Positions 16,749 through 25,042 of a stretch of DNA of 35,669 nt are shown here, piece after piece (position 1 is the first letter of the stretch; each line of letters opens with the position of its first letter). The DNA is taken from the NCBI GenBank assembly GCA_020845735.1, contig JADLFF010000063.1, forward strand, positions 1 to 35,669, written 5' to 3'. Under the pieces are notes generated by a model, which was not told the origin of the DNA, did not search any database, and saw only the letters and a program-made list of their open reading frames with translations. Origin of the DNA: Dehalococcoidia bacterium (GTDB taxonomy: Bacteria; Chloroflexota; Dehalococcoidia; UBA2979). The position numbers and the translations under genes were made by a program.

Positions 16749-18269
16749 ATGACGGACATACCCCCCAGGAGCGCGAGCCGCCTACGATGGATGCGAGGAC
16801 TACGCCCGCTCGCAGAGGGTTTCGCGTTGCCCGCTCCGCTGTCCGCCGATGCGTTCCCGGCGATCGTTGACTCCGCCCCGGACGTCATCATGCTGGTCGA
16901 CGCCCGCGGGATGATCGTCTACGCCAACCGGCGCAGCGAGGACATGTTCGGCTACCCGCCGGGCGAGCTGGTGGGCGAACGGATCGAGTACCTGGTCCCC
17001 CTCGAGCAGCGCGAGATCCACCAGCTGAACCGCGAGGTCTACGTCGAGGACCCGCACCCCCGAGGCATGGGCGTGGGCCTGCGCCTCTCCGCGCGGCGGC
17101 GGGACGGCGCGCTCGTCCCCGTCGAGATCTCACTCAGCCCGTACCAGGCGGGAGAGAGCGTCTACGTAGTCGCGATCGTGCGCGACGTGACCGACCTCCG
17201 GCGCCAGGAGGAGGTCGTGCGGCGCTCCGAGGCGCGACTCCGCCTCGTTACGGAGAACGCCGCCGACATGATCTTCCGCTACCGCCCGGGCGACGAACCC
17301 AGCTTCGAGTACGTCTCGGCGGCCGCGAGCGCCCTCACCGGCTACAGCCCGGAGGAGTTCTACGCGCACCCCGAGCTCGCCATCAGCTTCGTCGTCGAGG
17401 AGGACCGCGAGGCCGTGGAGGAGGCGCTGTGGACAGGCGTCCCCGAGACGCTGAGCGTGCGCGCGCACCGTCGCGACGGCGCACTGCGCTGGTTCGAGTG
17501 CCGCCTGCGCCGCGGGCGGAACTCCGATGGCTCACCCATGACCGAGGGCATCCTGCGCGACGTCACCGAACGCCGGGCCGCCGAGGACGAGAGCCAGCGC
17601 CTGCTGGCCGAGATCGAGACGCAGCTCGAGCGTGAGCGGATCGCGGGCGACCTCCACGACGACGTGATCCAGTCCGTGTACTCGCTCGGCCTGGCACTCC
17701 ATGGCGACATGGCCGACCCCGCCGTGACCAAGAGCGCCGCGCTCGGCCGCGCGATCGACGGGCTCAACTCGGTGATCGCCGACCTCCGGTCCTACATGCG
17801 CCAGTTGAGCGGTGAGCACACGAGCCCCCTCCACGAGCCGTTCCGGCCGCGCATCGAGGCGCTCCTCAGCGCCGACGGCCCGCAGTGGACGGTCGAGGTG
17901 GCCGACGACCTCGACCTCGACGAGAGCACGGAGCGCCACGTCTACCTCCTGATGAAGGAGCTGATCTCCAACGTCACGAGGCACGCGCGCGCCAAACAGG
18001 CCGTGGTCACCCTGCGCCGTGAGCACGACGGGATCGAGCTCGAAGTGCGCGACGACGGCGTCGGGTACGACCCGGCGAACGTGCCCAGCAGCTCGTACGG
18101 CCTCCGCTCCATCGACCATCGCGTCGCGATGCTGCGCGCCTCGATTGAGACCGAGACCGCCCCGAACCGGGGCACCGTCGTGCGGGTGCATATCCCGCAG
18201 GAGCCCTCGGTTCCGGCCGCCCCATCCCCGCCGCCCACGCCCCCCTCCCAGGTACCGCAGGTCACCTGA
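16749..18269 (+). CDS. Cytoplasmic PAS-PAS sensor histidine kinase (HisKA_3/HATPase_c)
   Basis: A 506-residue kinase and the likely cognate partner of the preceding regulator. PAS1 spans about residues 35-148 (FPAIVDSAPDVIMLVDARGMIVYANRRSEDMFGY) and ends in IVRDVTDLRRQEE. PAS2 spans about 160-275 and ends in ILRDVTERRAAE. The dimerisation/phospho-acceptor region is ERERIAGDLHDDVIQSVYSLGLAL, with His303 phosphorylated in the HisKA_3 manner. The ATPase has N408 in LLMKELISNVTRHA, DDGVGYDP at 435 and SYGLRSIDHRV. There is no transmembrane segment, so the signal should be intracellular (redox, gas or ligand through PAS). A Pro-rich tail of about 20 residues ends the protein. Confidence 0.94.
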   Translation: MTDIPPRSASRLRWMRGLRPLAEGFALPAPLSADAFPAIVDSAPDVIMLVDARGMIVYANRRSEDMFGYPPGELVGERIEYLVPLEQREIHQLNREVYVEDPHPRGMGVGLRLSARRRDGALVPVEISLSPYQAGESVYVVAIVRDVTDLRRQEEVVRRSEARLRLVTENAADMIFRYRPGDEPSFEYVSAAASALTGYSPEEFYAHPELAISFVVEEDREAVEEALWTGVPETLSVRAHRRDGALRWFECRLRRGRNSDGSPMTEGILRDVTERRAAEDESQRLLAEIETQLERERIAGDLHDDVIQSVYSLGLALHGDMADPAVTKSAALGRAIDGLNSVIADLRSYMRQLSGEHTSPLHEPFRPRIEALLSADGPQWTVEVADDLDLDESTERHVYLLMKELISNVTRHARAKQAVVTLRREHDGIELEVRDDGVGYDPANVPSSSYGLRSIDHRVAMLRASIETETAPNRGTVVRVHIPQEPSVPAAPSPPPTPPSQVPQVT

Positions 18270-18299
18270 CCAACGGTTCTCGAGGCCCACGCTCACGCC

Positions 18300-18328
18300 T
18301 TATGTGGACTGGCGAGATCGCCTACGAT
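18300..18328 (+). promoter_or_regulatory. Possible promoter for the RskA-like lipoprotein gene
   Basis: TTATGT (18300-18305), a 17-base spacer and TACGAT (18323-18328), lying 27 bases before the chosen ATG. The -35 is weak, so the gene could equally be read through from the kinase 86 bases upstream. Confidence 0.35.
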
Positions 18329-18355
18329 GCGCGCGCCTCGGAGGGACGGGCCGCC

Positions 18356-19396
18356 ATGTCGCGCACCTCGATTGCTGCCACGGAGACCGCTGCCACGAGC
18401 TCGTCCGGGGTCGCGCGGCGGCTCCTCGGTGCCCTGGCACTGAGCGGTGCCCTGGTGCTGAGCTGTACCCCTCGCGAGACGCCCGGCAGCGTCGCCACCG
18501 GCGAGCCCGGGGCCAGCGCCATCGCCGAGGCGCCCGGCGGCGGAGCCCTCCCCGCGACCCCCGCCACGCTCGTCCCGGCGCCGCTGCGCGGCGTCTCCGT
18601 GCTCACGCTGCGCCTCGAGCGGCTGCCGGCGCTTACCTCCGGCCACTACGAGGCGTGGGCGCTCCTCGACAACGACCGCGTGTCGGCGGGCAAGTTCAAC
18701 GTCGGACGTGATGGCGAGCTGGTCGCATTGGGAGGCGCACCGATCGCGGCCTTCCCGCTCACCCGCGACATCATCGAGGCGCGCCGCGTCCTCGTGTCGA
18801 TCGAGCCCGAGGGCGACCGGGACGCCACCCCCAGCGACCTCCTCGTGCTCGAGGGGAGCGTGGTGAACGGGCGCGCAGTCCTCGGCTTCCCCATCAGCAC
18901 CACGGGATTCGGCGGGAGCGCCATCCTCGCGAGTCCCACGGACGACAACCCCGGCAACGAGACGGCGGGCGCCTGGTTCGCCGCGCCGGAGACGCGCGGC
19001 CCCACGCTGTCCCTCGCCGCGCCACCCGCGGGCTGGGTCTACGAAGGCTGGATCCGCACCCAGGACCGCCTGTTCACCGTCGGCCGCTTCACCCGAGGGC
19101 AGGGCGCCGACTCCGCCGTGCTCACCTCGGGGCCGCGCCCGGGCTTCGATACGCCCGGCGAGGACCTCCTCGAGCGCCTCGGGGCGCCGCTGGCGCCGAT
19201 CAACCTTGCCGACGGCAACTCGGCGATCGAGGTCTCGCTCGAGCCGGACCGGGCGGGCCAGGACCCGACCGGTGCGGGGATGTTCACCGCCCCCGTGTTG
19301 CGCGCGCAGATCCCGGCCGGGACCGCACCGGGCCAGGCCATTCCCCTCGAGGCGGACCCGGGCCAGCTCCCCTCGGGCGTCGCCACCCTCGGCTAG
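18356..19396 (+). CDS. Lipoprotein with two RskA-like extracytoplasmic modules
   Basis: A 346-residue protein. The signal region RRLLGALALSGALVLSC puts a candidate lipidated Cys at residue 37 (lipobox V-L-S-C, slightly imperfect). The mature part has two related modules. The first contains LPALTSGHYEAWALLDNDRVSAGKFNVGRDGELV; the second contains PPAGWVYEGWIRTQDRLFTVGRFTRGQGADSAV. Both resemble the C-terminal anti-sigma-K (RskA) domain pattern of 'Y-x-x-W-x...G-x-F'. No N-terminal zinc anti-sigma domain and no sigma gene are seen, so I do not call an anti-sigma factor. The ATG at 18356 follows GGAGGG at a rather long distance; an in-frame upstream ATG at 18302 would spoil the signal peptide. 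Confidence 0.7.
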   Translation: MSRTSIAATETAATSSSGVARRLLGALALSGALVLSCTPRETPGSVATGEPGASAIAEAPGGGALPATPATLVPAPLRGVSVLTLRLERLPALTSGHYEAWALLDNDRVSAGKFNVGRDGELVALGGAPIAAFPLTRDIIEARRVLVSIEPEGDRDATPSDLLVLEGSVVNGRAVLGFPISTTGFGGSAILASPTDDNPGNETAGAWFAAPETRGPTLSLAAPPAGWVYEGWIRTQDRLFTVGRFTRGQGADSAVLTSGPRPGFDTPGEDLLERLGAPLAPINLADGNSAIEVSLEPDRAGQDPTGAGMFTAPVLRAQIPAGTAPGQAIPLEADPGQLPSGVATLG

Positions 19397-19434
19397 TCCG
19401 CGCCGCCGCTCGAGGCGGGCGCTACCCTCGAGGC

Positions 19435-20349
19435 ATGACCTCGCCGTTCCAGGTGCACCTCGTCGACGGCACATACGAGCTGTTCCGGCACTTCTTTGCC
19501 GTGCCGCGGAAGCCTGACGCCGCCGGTCACGAGCGTGGCGCCGTGGTCGGCGTGGTGGGCTCGGTGCTGCGCATGCTGGAGTACGGCGCGACCCACCTCG
19601 GCGTCGCCACCGACCACGTCATCGAGTCGTTCCGCAACGACCTCTGGCCCGGCTACAAGACCGGCGCCGGCATCGACCCGGACCTGTGGGGCCAGTTCCA
19701 GCCACTCGAGGCGGCCCTCGAGGCGCTGGGGGTGCGCGTCTGGGCGATGGTGGAGTACGAGGCCGACGATGCCCTCGCGGCGGCGGCCGTGCGCGCGGCG
19801 GCCGATCCCCGCGTCCGGCAGGTGCTGATCTGCACGCCCGACAAGGACCTCGGCCAGTGCGTCGTCGGCGAGCGCGTGGTGCAGCTCGATCGCCGCGCGG
19901 GAACGATCCGTGACGAGGCCGGCGTCATCGCGAAGTTCGGCGTCGCGCCGCAGTCGATCCCGGACTACCTCGCGCTGGTGGGTGACTCGGCTGATGGCTT
20001 TCCCGGCCTCCCGGGGTGGGGTGCGAAGTCGGCCGCGAGCGTCCTCGCGCGGTACCCGCACCTCGAGGACATCCCCGACGAGGCCGGGCGCTGGGAGGTG
20101 CGCATCCCGCGGGCTGCGCCGCTGGCGGCCACGCTACGCGAACAGCGCGACCTCGCGCTGCTCTTCCGGGAGCTGGCCACATTGCGCACCAACATCGAGG
20201 TGTTCAGCGACATCGAGGCGATCCGCTGGCGCGGTCCGCGCGTCGACTTCCCCCGCCTCGCGCACGACCTCGGGGCTCCCGAGCTCGCCGCGCGTGCGCT
20301 CACGCTCGCCACCTCGAGGTCCGCGCTCGGCGCGGCCGCGCTGCCCTAG
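19435..20349 (+). CDS. Stand-alone 5'-3' exonuclease (Pol I N-terminal-domain family)
   Basis: A 304-residue FEN-type nuclease without a polymerase domain. Metal-binding acidic positions are seen in the expected order: Asp11 in LVDGTYELF, EYEADDALAAA (Glu109, Asp111, Asp112), CTPDKDLGQCV (Asp136, Asp138) and LVGDSADGFPGLPGWGAKSAASVLARY (Asp184, Asp187). The last motif contains the helix-hairpin-helix that grips the duplex. The usual 'GD-x-SDNIPG' is here GDSADGFPG. The role should be RNA-primer or flap processing, supplementing Pol I. The ATG at 19435 is preceded by CCTCGAGGC. The stop TAG overlaps the convergent MscS stop. Confidence 0.9.
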   Translation: MTSPFQVHLVDGTYELFRHFFAVPRKPDAAGHERGAVVGVVGSVLRMLEYGATHLGVATDHVIESFRNDLWPGYKTGAGIDPDLWGQFQPLEAALEALGVRVWAMVEYEADDALAAAAVRAAADPRVRQVLICTPDKDLGQCVVGERVVQLDRRAGTIRDEAGVIAKFGVAPQSIPDYLALVGDSADGFPGLPGWGAKSAASVLARYPHLEDIPDEAGRWEVRIPRAAPLAATLREQRDLALLFRELATLRTNIEVFSDIEAIRWRGPRVDFPRLAHDLGAPELAARALTLATSRSALGAAALP

Positions 20350-21416
20350 TCGGCGCTGGTCGCCTCGGGCTCAGGCTCGGCCTCCGGCGGCGCCCCACCG
20401 AGGCTGATCCCCGCGCGCCCGAACTCGCGGAGAACCTGTAGCTGGACCTCCTGCTGGATGTCCATGTGGCGCCGGAAGTCGGGGCTCCGGACGTGGTAGA
20501 CGGCCTCGAGCTCCGGCGTGCCGCCCGCGATCGACACCAGGTGCTCCCGGTCCGGCCGCACCTCGCGCTGGCCTGCGAGCACCTGGCGGAGGATGCGCGT
20601 GGCCGCCTCGACGGCGCTGGCAGGCGTCCCGTGCGCCAGCTCGAACGTGAGCACCACGCGCCGTTCCGTCAGCCGTCCGAAGTTGCGAATGCGACTCCGG
20701 ACCAGGTCCGAGTTGGGGAAGACCAGCTGCTCGCCATCGATGCTGCGCACGCGCGTCGTCTTGACGCCCACCCGCTCCACCGTGCCGCGCAGGTTGTCGA
20801 CCGCGATGAAGTCACCGACCACGAACGGCCGGTCGAGGACGATCGCGAGCGACGCAAAGAAGTCGCCGAGCACGCTCTGGGCCGCGAGGGCGATCGCGAT
20901 CCCGCCGATGCCCAGCCCCGCCACCAGCGTCGTGATCTCGACGCCCGCGTTCTCGAGGCCGAGCAGGACGAGGATGACCCAGAGCAGCAGTGAGCCCATG
21001 AACCGGAGGGCAAACGCCGTCGCCGTCGCGGCCGCCGCGTCATGCTCGGCGGCGCGCACGCGATAGCGCTCGGACCAGAAGGCGATGAGGTCCGAACCCC
21101 AGCTCGCGCACTGCAGGAGCAGGATCGCCACCAGCACCGCGTGCACGGCCGTGCGCACCTCGGACGGCGGTTCGAGGGCGATGAAGCCCGCGTAGAGCGC
21201 CACGAATACCAGGACCAGGAGGCGCGTGCGCCCCGCCACGCGGAGGGGTACGGCCCGCAGTGCCGTCGGCGCCGCCCCTCGAGCAGCACGCGCGGCGCCT
21301 CGGGCGAACGCCCACTGGAGCGCGACGAGGACCACGAGGACCACGCCCGCCACCCCGAGGCTGAACAGCAGCCGCTCCGGGTCCTCCACACCGAGCCAGG
21401 TCAGGTCTACAGGCAC
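20346..21416 (-). CDS. MscS-family mechanosensitive channel
   Basis: A 356-residue small-conductance mechanosensitive channel. About four membrane segments lie in the N-terminal half. The last is the pore-lining helix TLVAGLGIGGIAIALAAQSVLGDFFASLAIVLDRPFVVGDFI, rich in Gly/Ala as required. The beta domain follows with VERVGVKTTRVRSIDGEQLVFPNSDL, then the alpha/beta C-terminal domain and an acidic Pro/Glu tail. Three GTG codons in a row (21414-21422) sit behind GAGGAG; the third (21414-21416) has the best spacing. The function is release of solutes on hypo-osmotic shock. It converges on the exonuclease gene with overlapping stops. Confidence 0.92.
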   Translation of the reverse strand: MPVDLTWLGVEDPERLLFSLGVAGVVLVVLVALQWAFARGAARAARGAAPTALRAVPLRVAGRTRLLVLVFVALYAGFIALEPPSEVRTAVHAVLVAILLLQCASWGSDLIAFWSERYRVRAAEHDAAAATATAFALRFMGSLLLWVILVLLGLENAGVEITTLVAGLGIGGIAIALAAQSVLGDFFASLAIVLDRPFVVGDFIAVDNLRGTVERVGVKTTRVRSIDGEQLVFPNSDLVRSRIRNFGRLTERRVVLTFELAHGTPASAVEAATRILRQVLAGQREVRPDREHLVSIAGGTPELEAVYHVRSPDFRRHMDIQQEVQLQVLREFGRAGISLGGAPPEAEPEPEATSAD

Positions 21417-21613
21417 CACCACTCCTCGGGACCGCGCCGGCGGCAGCTCCGCCTGATCGTAGGGCCCGAGGCGGGGGAGGCCGCCGCGCGGCGCCCCCGG
21501 CATCCGCACGCCCGAGGGCCCTCGCCACCCGGTCGAGGGGGCCGTCTGGACGTTGGTCACCACCGGGCGAATCCAACATCCCTCGTCCGCGCGTATCACT
21601 CCTGCACAAACGA

Positions 21614-21642
21614 TTGACATGCACCCGGGCAGATGCTTTTCT
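21614..21642 (+). promoter_or_regulatory. Possible promoter of the DppC-like gene
   Basis: A perfect -35 TTGACA at 21614-21619, then a 17-base spacer and a poor -10, TTTTCT (21637-21642). The rest of the 275-bp gap (21417-21691) holds nothing else I can support. Confidence 0.35.
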
Positions 21643-21691
21643 TCCCGGAACTCGCGGAACCGGGCGAGACAGAGGGGTCTGGAGGGTCCTG

Positions 21692-22672
21692 ATGGCAACA
21701 GCAGCTTCCGGGTCGGGGGCGACGCTTGCTGATGCGATGGCGAAGAGGCTCGCGGATGAGCCCGGTCGCCTGTCGAAGGCAGCACGCTGGCTCAAGTGGT
21801 TCGTCAAGCACAAGCCACTGGGCGCCATCTCGATGGTCATCATCGTCATCATCGAGTTGACGGCGATCGGCGCCTACCTGCCGGCCATTCCCGGCACCGG
21901 CTTCTCCAACCTGATCGTCCCGCAGGACCCGATCGCCGTGAACGGCTCGGACCGCCTCAAGGGGTTCGGGTACACCTCGCCGCGTACCGGCAACACCTAC
22001 TTCTGGGGCACTGACGAGCTCGGTCGCGACCTGATGAGCCGCATCATCAAGGGCGCCGAGATCTCCGTGTACTTCTCGATGGTGGTGACGGTCTTCTCGA
22101 TCACCATCGGCGGGACGATCGGCCTCATCTCCGCGTACGCCGGGGGATGGGGCGACATGATCGTCCAACGCATCGTGGACGGGCTTCAAACGATTCCCTT
22201 CCTCGTGCTTGCCGTCGCCATCGTGTCCATCCTCGGGCCGGGCTTGAACCAGGGACTCGTGGCAGTCATGGCGACATCGCTGCCGCGCCCGGCGCGCCTG
22301 ATTCGTGGCTCCGTGCTCTCCGCCAAGGAGAACGTCTGGGCCGAGGCCGCACGCACCCTCGGTGCCAGCGACCGGCGCATCATGTTCCGCCACATCCTGC
22401 CGAACGTGCTCGCGCCGATGATCGTGCTCGCGACGTTCATCCTCGCGACCGCCGTCATCACCGAGGCGTCCCTGTCCTTCCTCGGCATTGGCGCCCAGCC
22501 ACCGACCCCGTCGTGGGGCGCCATGCTCACCGGCTCGGGTCGCCAGTACTTCGAGAGCCACCCGCGCCTGGCGTTCCTCCCCGGCATCGCCATCTCGATG
22601 CTGGTGTTCTCCACGAACATGTTCGGTGACGCCCTCCGCGACATCCTCGACCCGCGCCTCCGAGGCCGCTAG
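21692..22672 (+). CDS. ABC peptide/nickel-type permease, DppC/OppC family
   Basis: A 326-residue inner-membrane permease. The N-terminal segment KHKPLGAISMVIIVIIELTAIGAYLPAI is the first membrane helix. The OppC-type signature GTDELGRDLMSRIIKGAEISVYFSM precedes the BPD_transp_1 domain. The EAA coupling motif is EAARTLGASDRRIMFRHILPNVLAPMIV, and the C-terminus LSFLGIGAQPPTPSWGAML..RDILDPRLRGR is typical. ATG 21692 follows GGAGGG with 5-base spacing. The usual DppB partner, ATPases and binding protein are not beside it: a channel gene precedes it and a terminator follows. Partners must be encoded elsewhere, or this is a relic of a rearranged operon. Confidence 0.93.
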   Translation: MATAASGSGATLADAMAKRLADEPGRLSKAARWLKWFVKHKPLGAISMVIIVIIELTAIGAYLPAIPGTGFSNLIVPQDPIAVNGSDRLKGFGYTSPRTGNTYFWGTDELGRDLMSRIIKGAEISVYFSMVVTVFSITIGGTIGLISAYAGGWGDMIVQRIVDGLQTIPFLVLAVAIVSILGPGLNQGLVAVMATSLPRPARLIRGSVLSAKENVWAEAARTLGASDRRIMFRHILPNVLAPMIVLATFILATAVITEASLSFLGIGAQPPTPSWGAMLTGSGRQYFESHPRLAFLPGIAISMLVFSTNMFGDALRDILDPRLRGR

Positions 22673-22695
22673 CCCTCGAGTTCTGCGTCACGCCG

Positions 22696-22722
22696 AAGGG
22701 GCCGCCCAGTGGGCGGCCCCTT
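22696..22722 (+). terminator. Rho-independent terminator after the DppC-like gene
   Basis: A perfect 12-bp stem, AAGGGGCCGCCC with GGGCGGCCCCTT, around a 3-base AGT loop, followed by a short T run. It starts 23 bases past the stop codon. Confidence 0.85.
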
Positions 22723-22846
22723 TGCATTGCCCCCCTGCGTTGCCCGGATCGGCCACCGACGCGAGCCAGAAGCGTCCGTTTCGCCCTCGAGGGGCACCAC
22801 GGCAATCGACGTTTGTCATAGACTCTCGCATCACGGAGGCTATGAC

Positions 22847-24343
22847 ATGGCCCTCGAGCGCGGCTCGGCTCCGCTCCCCCTCCCCACCACCGTCGGCGGC
22901 CGGACCGTCTACTACGGCTGGTACATCGTCGCCGTCGCGTTCATCTCCTCGATGATGTCCGCGGGCATCCAGGCGTACGGCCTCGGCGTCTTCGTCACGC
23001 CGATGACCTCCGAGCTCGGCTGGTCGAGGACCGACATCTCCCTCGGACAGACCATCTCCACGGCGTTCTCGGGCATCGTCGGCCTGTTCATGGGCGGGCT
23101 CCTCGACCGTCGCGGCGGGCGAGCGCTCACGGTCTGGGGCGCGCTGATCGCGGGCGCCGGGTTCATCCTCCTGGGGCAGGTGCAGAACCTCTGGCAGTAC
23201 TACCTGGTGAAGGGCGGCGTGCTCACCCTCGGCATGGCGGGCATGGGCGGCATGGTCGCCAACGTCGTGGTCTCGAACTGGTTCGTGCGCCGTCGAGGGC
23301 AGGCGATCGCGATCACCGCGATGGGCACCTCGGTCGCCGCGATCATCGTGCCGAGCCTCGCCGCGCAGATGATCGACCTGTTCGGGTGGCGCACCGCCTG
23401 GGCCGTCCTCGGCGTGGCCGTGTGGGTGCTCGTCATCCCCTCGGCCGCCCTCGTCATGCGGCGTCGCCCCGAGGACCACGGGCTGGTGCCGGACGGGCGG
23501 TACGTGGCGCCGAGGGCCGGCGACCGCCTCGCGGCGCAGCGCGCGGCGGTGGACGGCATCCGCTGGACGCGCGGCCAGGCGATGCGTACCCCCGCGCTGT
23601 GGATGCTCATCCTGACGTTCGGCCTCGGGAGCATGGGATTCGGGGCCATGCTGCTGCACCTGATCCCGTTCCTGACGGACAGCGGCTACACGCGCATCGA
23701 GGCGGCGGGCGCCTTCAGCATGCTCGGCGTGTCCGGGCTGATCTCGAAGCCGATCTGGGGCGTCATCGCGGACCGCATCCCCTCGAGGTTTGCCGCGGCC
23801 GCCGAGTTCCTGCTGCTCGCCCTCGGCATCCTGTTCATCTCGATCGCGCCCACGCTCCCGCTCATGTACGGGGCCATCTTCACGATGGGCGTCGGCGTCG
23901 GCGGGATCATCACCCTGCAGGAGACGGTCTGGGCCGACTACTTCGGGCGGCTCACGCTCGGCACCGTGCGCGCGGTCGGCCGCCCGTTCACCATCGTCTC
24001 GAGCGCCGGTGGTCCCGTGCTCGCCGGCCTGGCCTACGACCTGCGCAACTCGTACGAGGTGGCCTTCCTCGCCTTCATCGCCGCCTACCTCGTGGCGGCC
24101 GTCATGATCGTGCTCACGCCGACGCCGAGGCCGCCGCGCAGCACGCACGCCGCCGAGGGGGGCGCGGCCGCACTGCCCGCGCTCGCGGCCCTCGAGGTGC
24201 CGGGCGGAGCACCGATGCCGCTGGCGGGCGACCTGAGCACGTCGCGCCGGCCTGTGGTCCGCCGTCGCGACTACATGGCGCCACCGGGCGCCTCCCGGAG
24301 CGTGAGCGCCGCACGCGACTACATGCAGCCGCCGCAACGCTGA
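22847..24343 (+). CDS. MFS transporter (oxalate/formate antiporter or monocarboxylate-like)
   Basis: A 498-residue carrier with about 12 membrane helices. The start YYGWYIVAVAFISSMMSAGIQAYGLGVFVTPMTSELGWSRTDISLGQTI is typical of the OFA/MCT-like group. The cytoplasmic loop 2-3 motif appears as GGLLDRRGGRALTVWG, and loop 8-9 as GVIADRIPSRFAAAAE. Substrate is probably a small carboxylate, by analogy only. The tail after about residue 415 is unusual: an Ala/Pro-rich linker and then two RDYM-x-PP motifs (RRRDYMAPP and AARDYMQPP) at the end. ATG 22847 follows GGAGG with 8-base spacing. CATAGACT at 22817-22824 might be part of its promoter. Confidence 0.88.
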   Translation: MALERGSAPLPLPTTVGGRTVYYGWYIVAVAFISSMMSAGIQAYGLGVFVTPMTSELGWSRTDISLGQTISTAFSGIVGLFMGGLLDRRGGRALTVWGALIAGAGFILLGQVQNLWQYYLVKGGVLTLGMAGMGGMVANVVVSNWFVRRRGQAIAITAMGTSVAAIIVPSLAAQMIDLFGWRTAWAVLGVAVWVLVIPSAALVMRRRPEDHGLVPDGRYVAPRAGDRLAAQRAAVDGIRWTRGQAMRTPALWMLILTFGLGSMGFGAMLLHLIPFLTDSGYTRIEAAGAFSMLGVSGLISKPIWGVIADRIPSRFAAAAEFLLLALGILFISIAPTLPLMYGAIFTMGVGVGGIITLQETVWADYFGRLTLGTVRAVGRPFTIVSSAGGPVLAGLAYDLRNSYEVAFLAFIAAYLVAAVMIVLTPTPRPPRSTHAAEGGAAALPALAALEVPGGAPMPLAGDLSTSRRPVVRRRDYMAPPGASRSVSAARDYMQPPQR

Positions 24344-24353
24344 CCGTCGAGGG

Positions 24354-25004
24354 GTGTACGCGCCGATCGTGGTACGGTGGGAGCATCCCACCGCAACAGC
24401 AAAGGCGCGTGTTATCCAGACTCATGCATCCCGCGGTCGCCGGGGATGGCCGAGCGCTGTCATCGTGCTCGGTGCCGCGGCGCTCCTCCTCGGTGCGTGC
24501 GGTGACGGCGAGCCCGTCAGCGCCACGGCCTCGCCTCGGGCGACCGCCACGGGCACCTCATCAGCATCGAATGCATCGAACGCAGGAAAGGACGGACGCG
24601 TGGTCAAAGACGGTGATCGCGTCCGCGTGCACTACCGCGGCACGCTCGATGACGGCACGGAGTTCGATTCGTCCCAGGGCCGCCAGCCCCTCGCCTTCCA
24701 GGTCGGCTCCGGCCAGGTGATCAAGGGCTTCGACGAGGCCGTGCGCGGCCTCAAGGTGGGCGAGTCGCGCAAGGTGCGCATGGAGGCGAAGGACGCCTAC
24801 GGCGAAGTCCGGCCCGACCTCATCCTCGAGGTGCCGATCGCGCAGGCACCGGCCGGCGTGAAGGCGGGCGACCGCGTACGCCTCGGCAACGGGCAGCCCG
24901 CCACCATCACCGAGGTGACCGCGGACATCGTGAAGGTCGACGCCAACCACGAGCTGGCCGGCAAGGCCCTCACCTTCGACGTCGAGCTCGTCGCCATCGA
25001 CTGA
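24354..25004 (+). CDS. FKBP-type peptidyl-prolyl isomerase lipoprotein (SlyD-like)
   Basis: The signal SAVIVLGAAALLLGAC has a perfect lipobox (LGAC, Cys49 in this numbering), so the protein should be anchored on the outer face of the cytoplasmic membrane. A Ser/Thr/Ala linker leads to the FKBP domain: VHYRGTLDDGTEFDSSQGRQPLAFQVGSGQVIKGFDEAVRGLKVGESRKVRMEAKDAYGE. An insert-in-flap type segment, VPIAQAPAGVKAGDRVRLGNGQPATITEV, follows, and the FKBP C-terminal strand LTFDVELVAI ends it, as in SlyD-like proteins. Role: folding of exported proteins at proline bonds. The start is unsure; GTG at 24354 is the first in frame, and GTG at 24369 is an alternative, without a clear Shine-Dalgarno. Confidence 0.88.
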   Translation: MYAPIVVRWEHPTATAKARVIQTHASRGRRGWPSAVIVLGAAALLLGACGDGEPVSATASPRATATGTSSASNASNAGKDGRVVKDGDRVRVHYRGTLDDGTEFDSSQGRQPLAFQVGSGQVIKGFDEAVRGLKVGESRKVRMEAKDAYGEVRPDLILEVPIAQAPAGVKAGDRVRLGNGQPATITEVTADIVKVDANHELAGKALTFDVELVAID

Positions 25005-25028
25005 GGCGCCGGGCGCGCGCCACCCCTC

Positions 25029-25042
25029 GAGCGTGCACGCTC
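25029..25042. repeat. 14-bp perfect palindrome between convergent genes
   Basis: GAGCGTGCACGCTC reads the same on both strands at the junction of the FKBP gene and the convergent YdeI-like gene. It could act as a bidirectional stem-loop, but there is no T tract. Confidence 0.4.

Noticed and set aside
18356..19396. Anti-sigma factor for a neighbouring ECF sigma gene
   Set aside because: There is no sigma factor gene and no N-terminal anti-sigma domain; only the outer RskA-like modules are present.
22688..24391. An open minus-strand frame of 567 codons opposite the MFS gene
   Set aside because: Highly charged His/Arg/Asp-rich product with no membrane segments or domains; antisense shadow.
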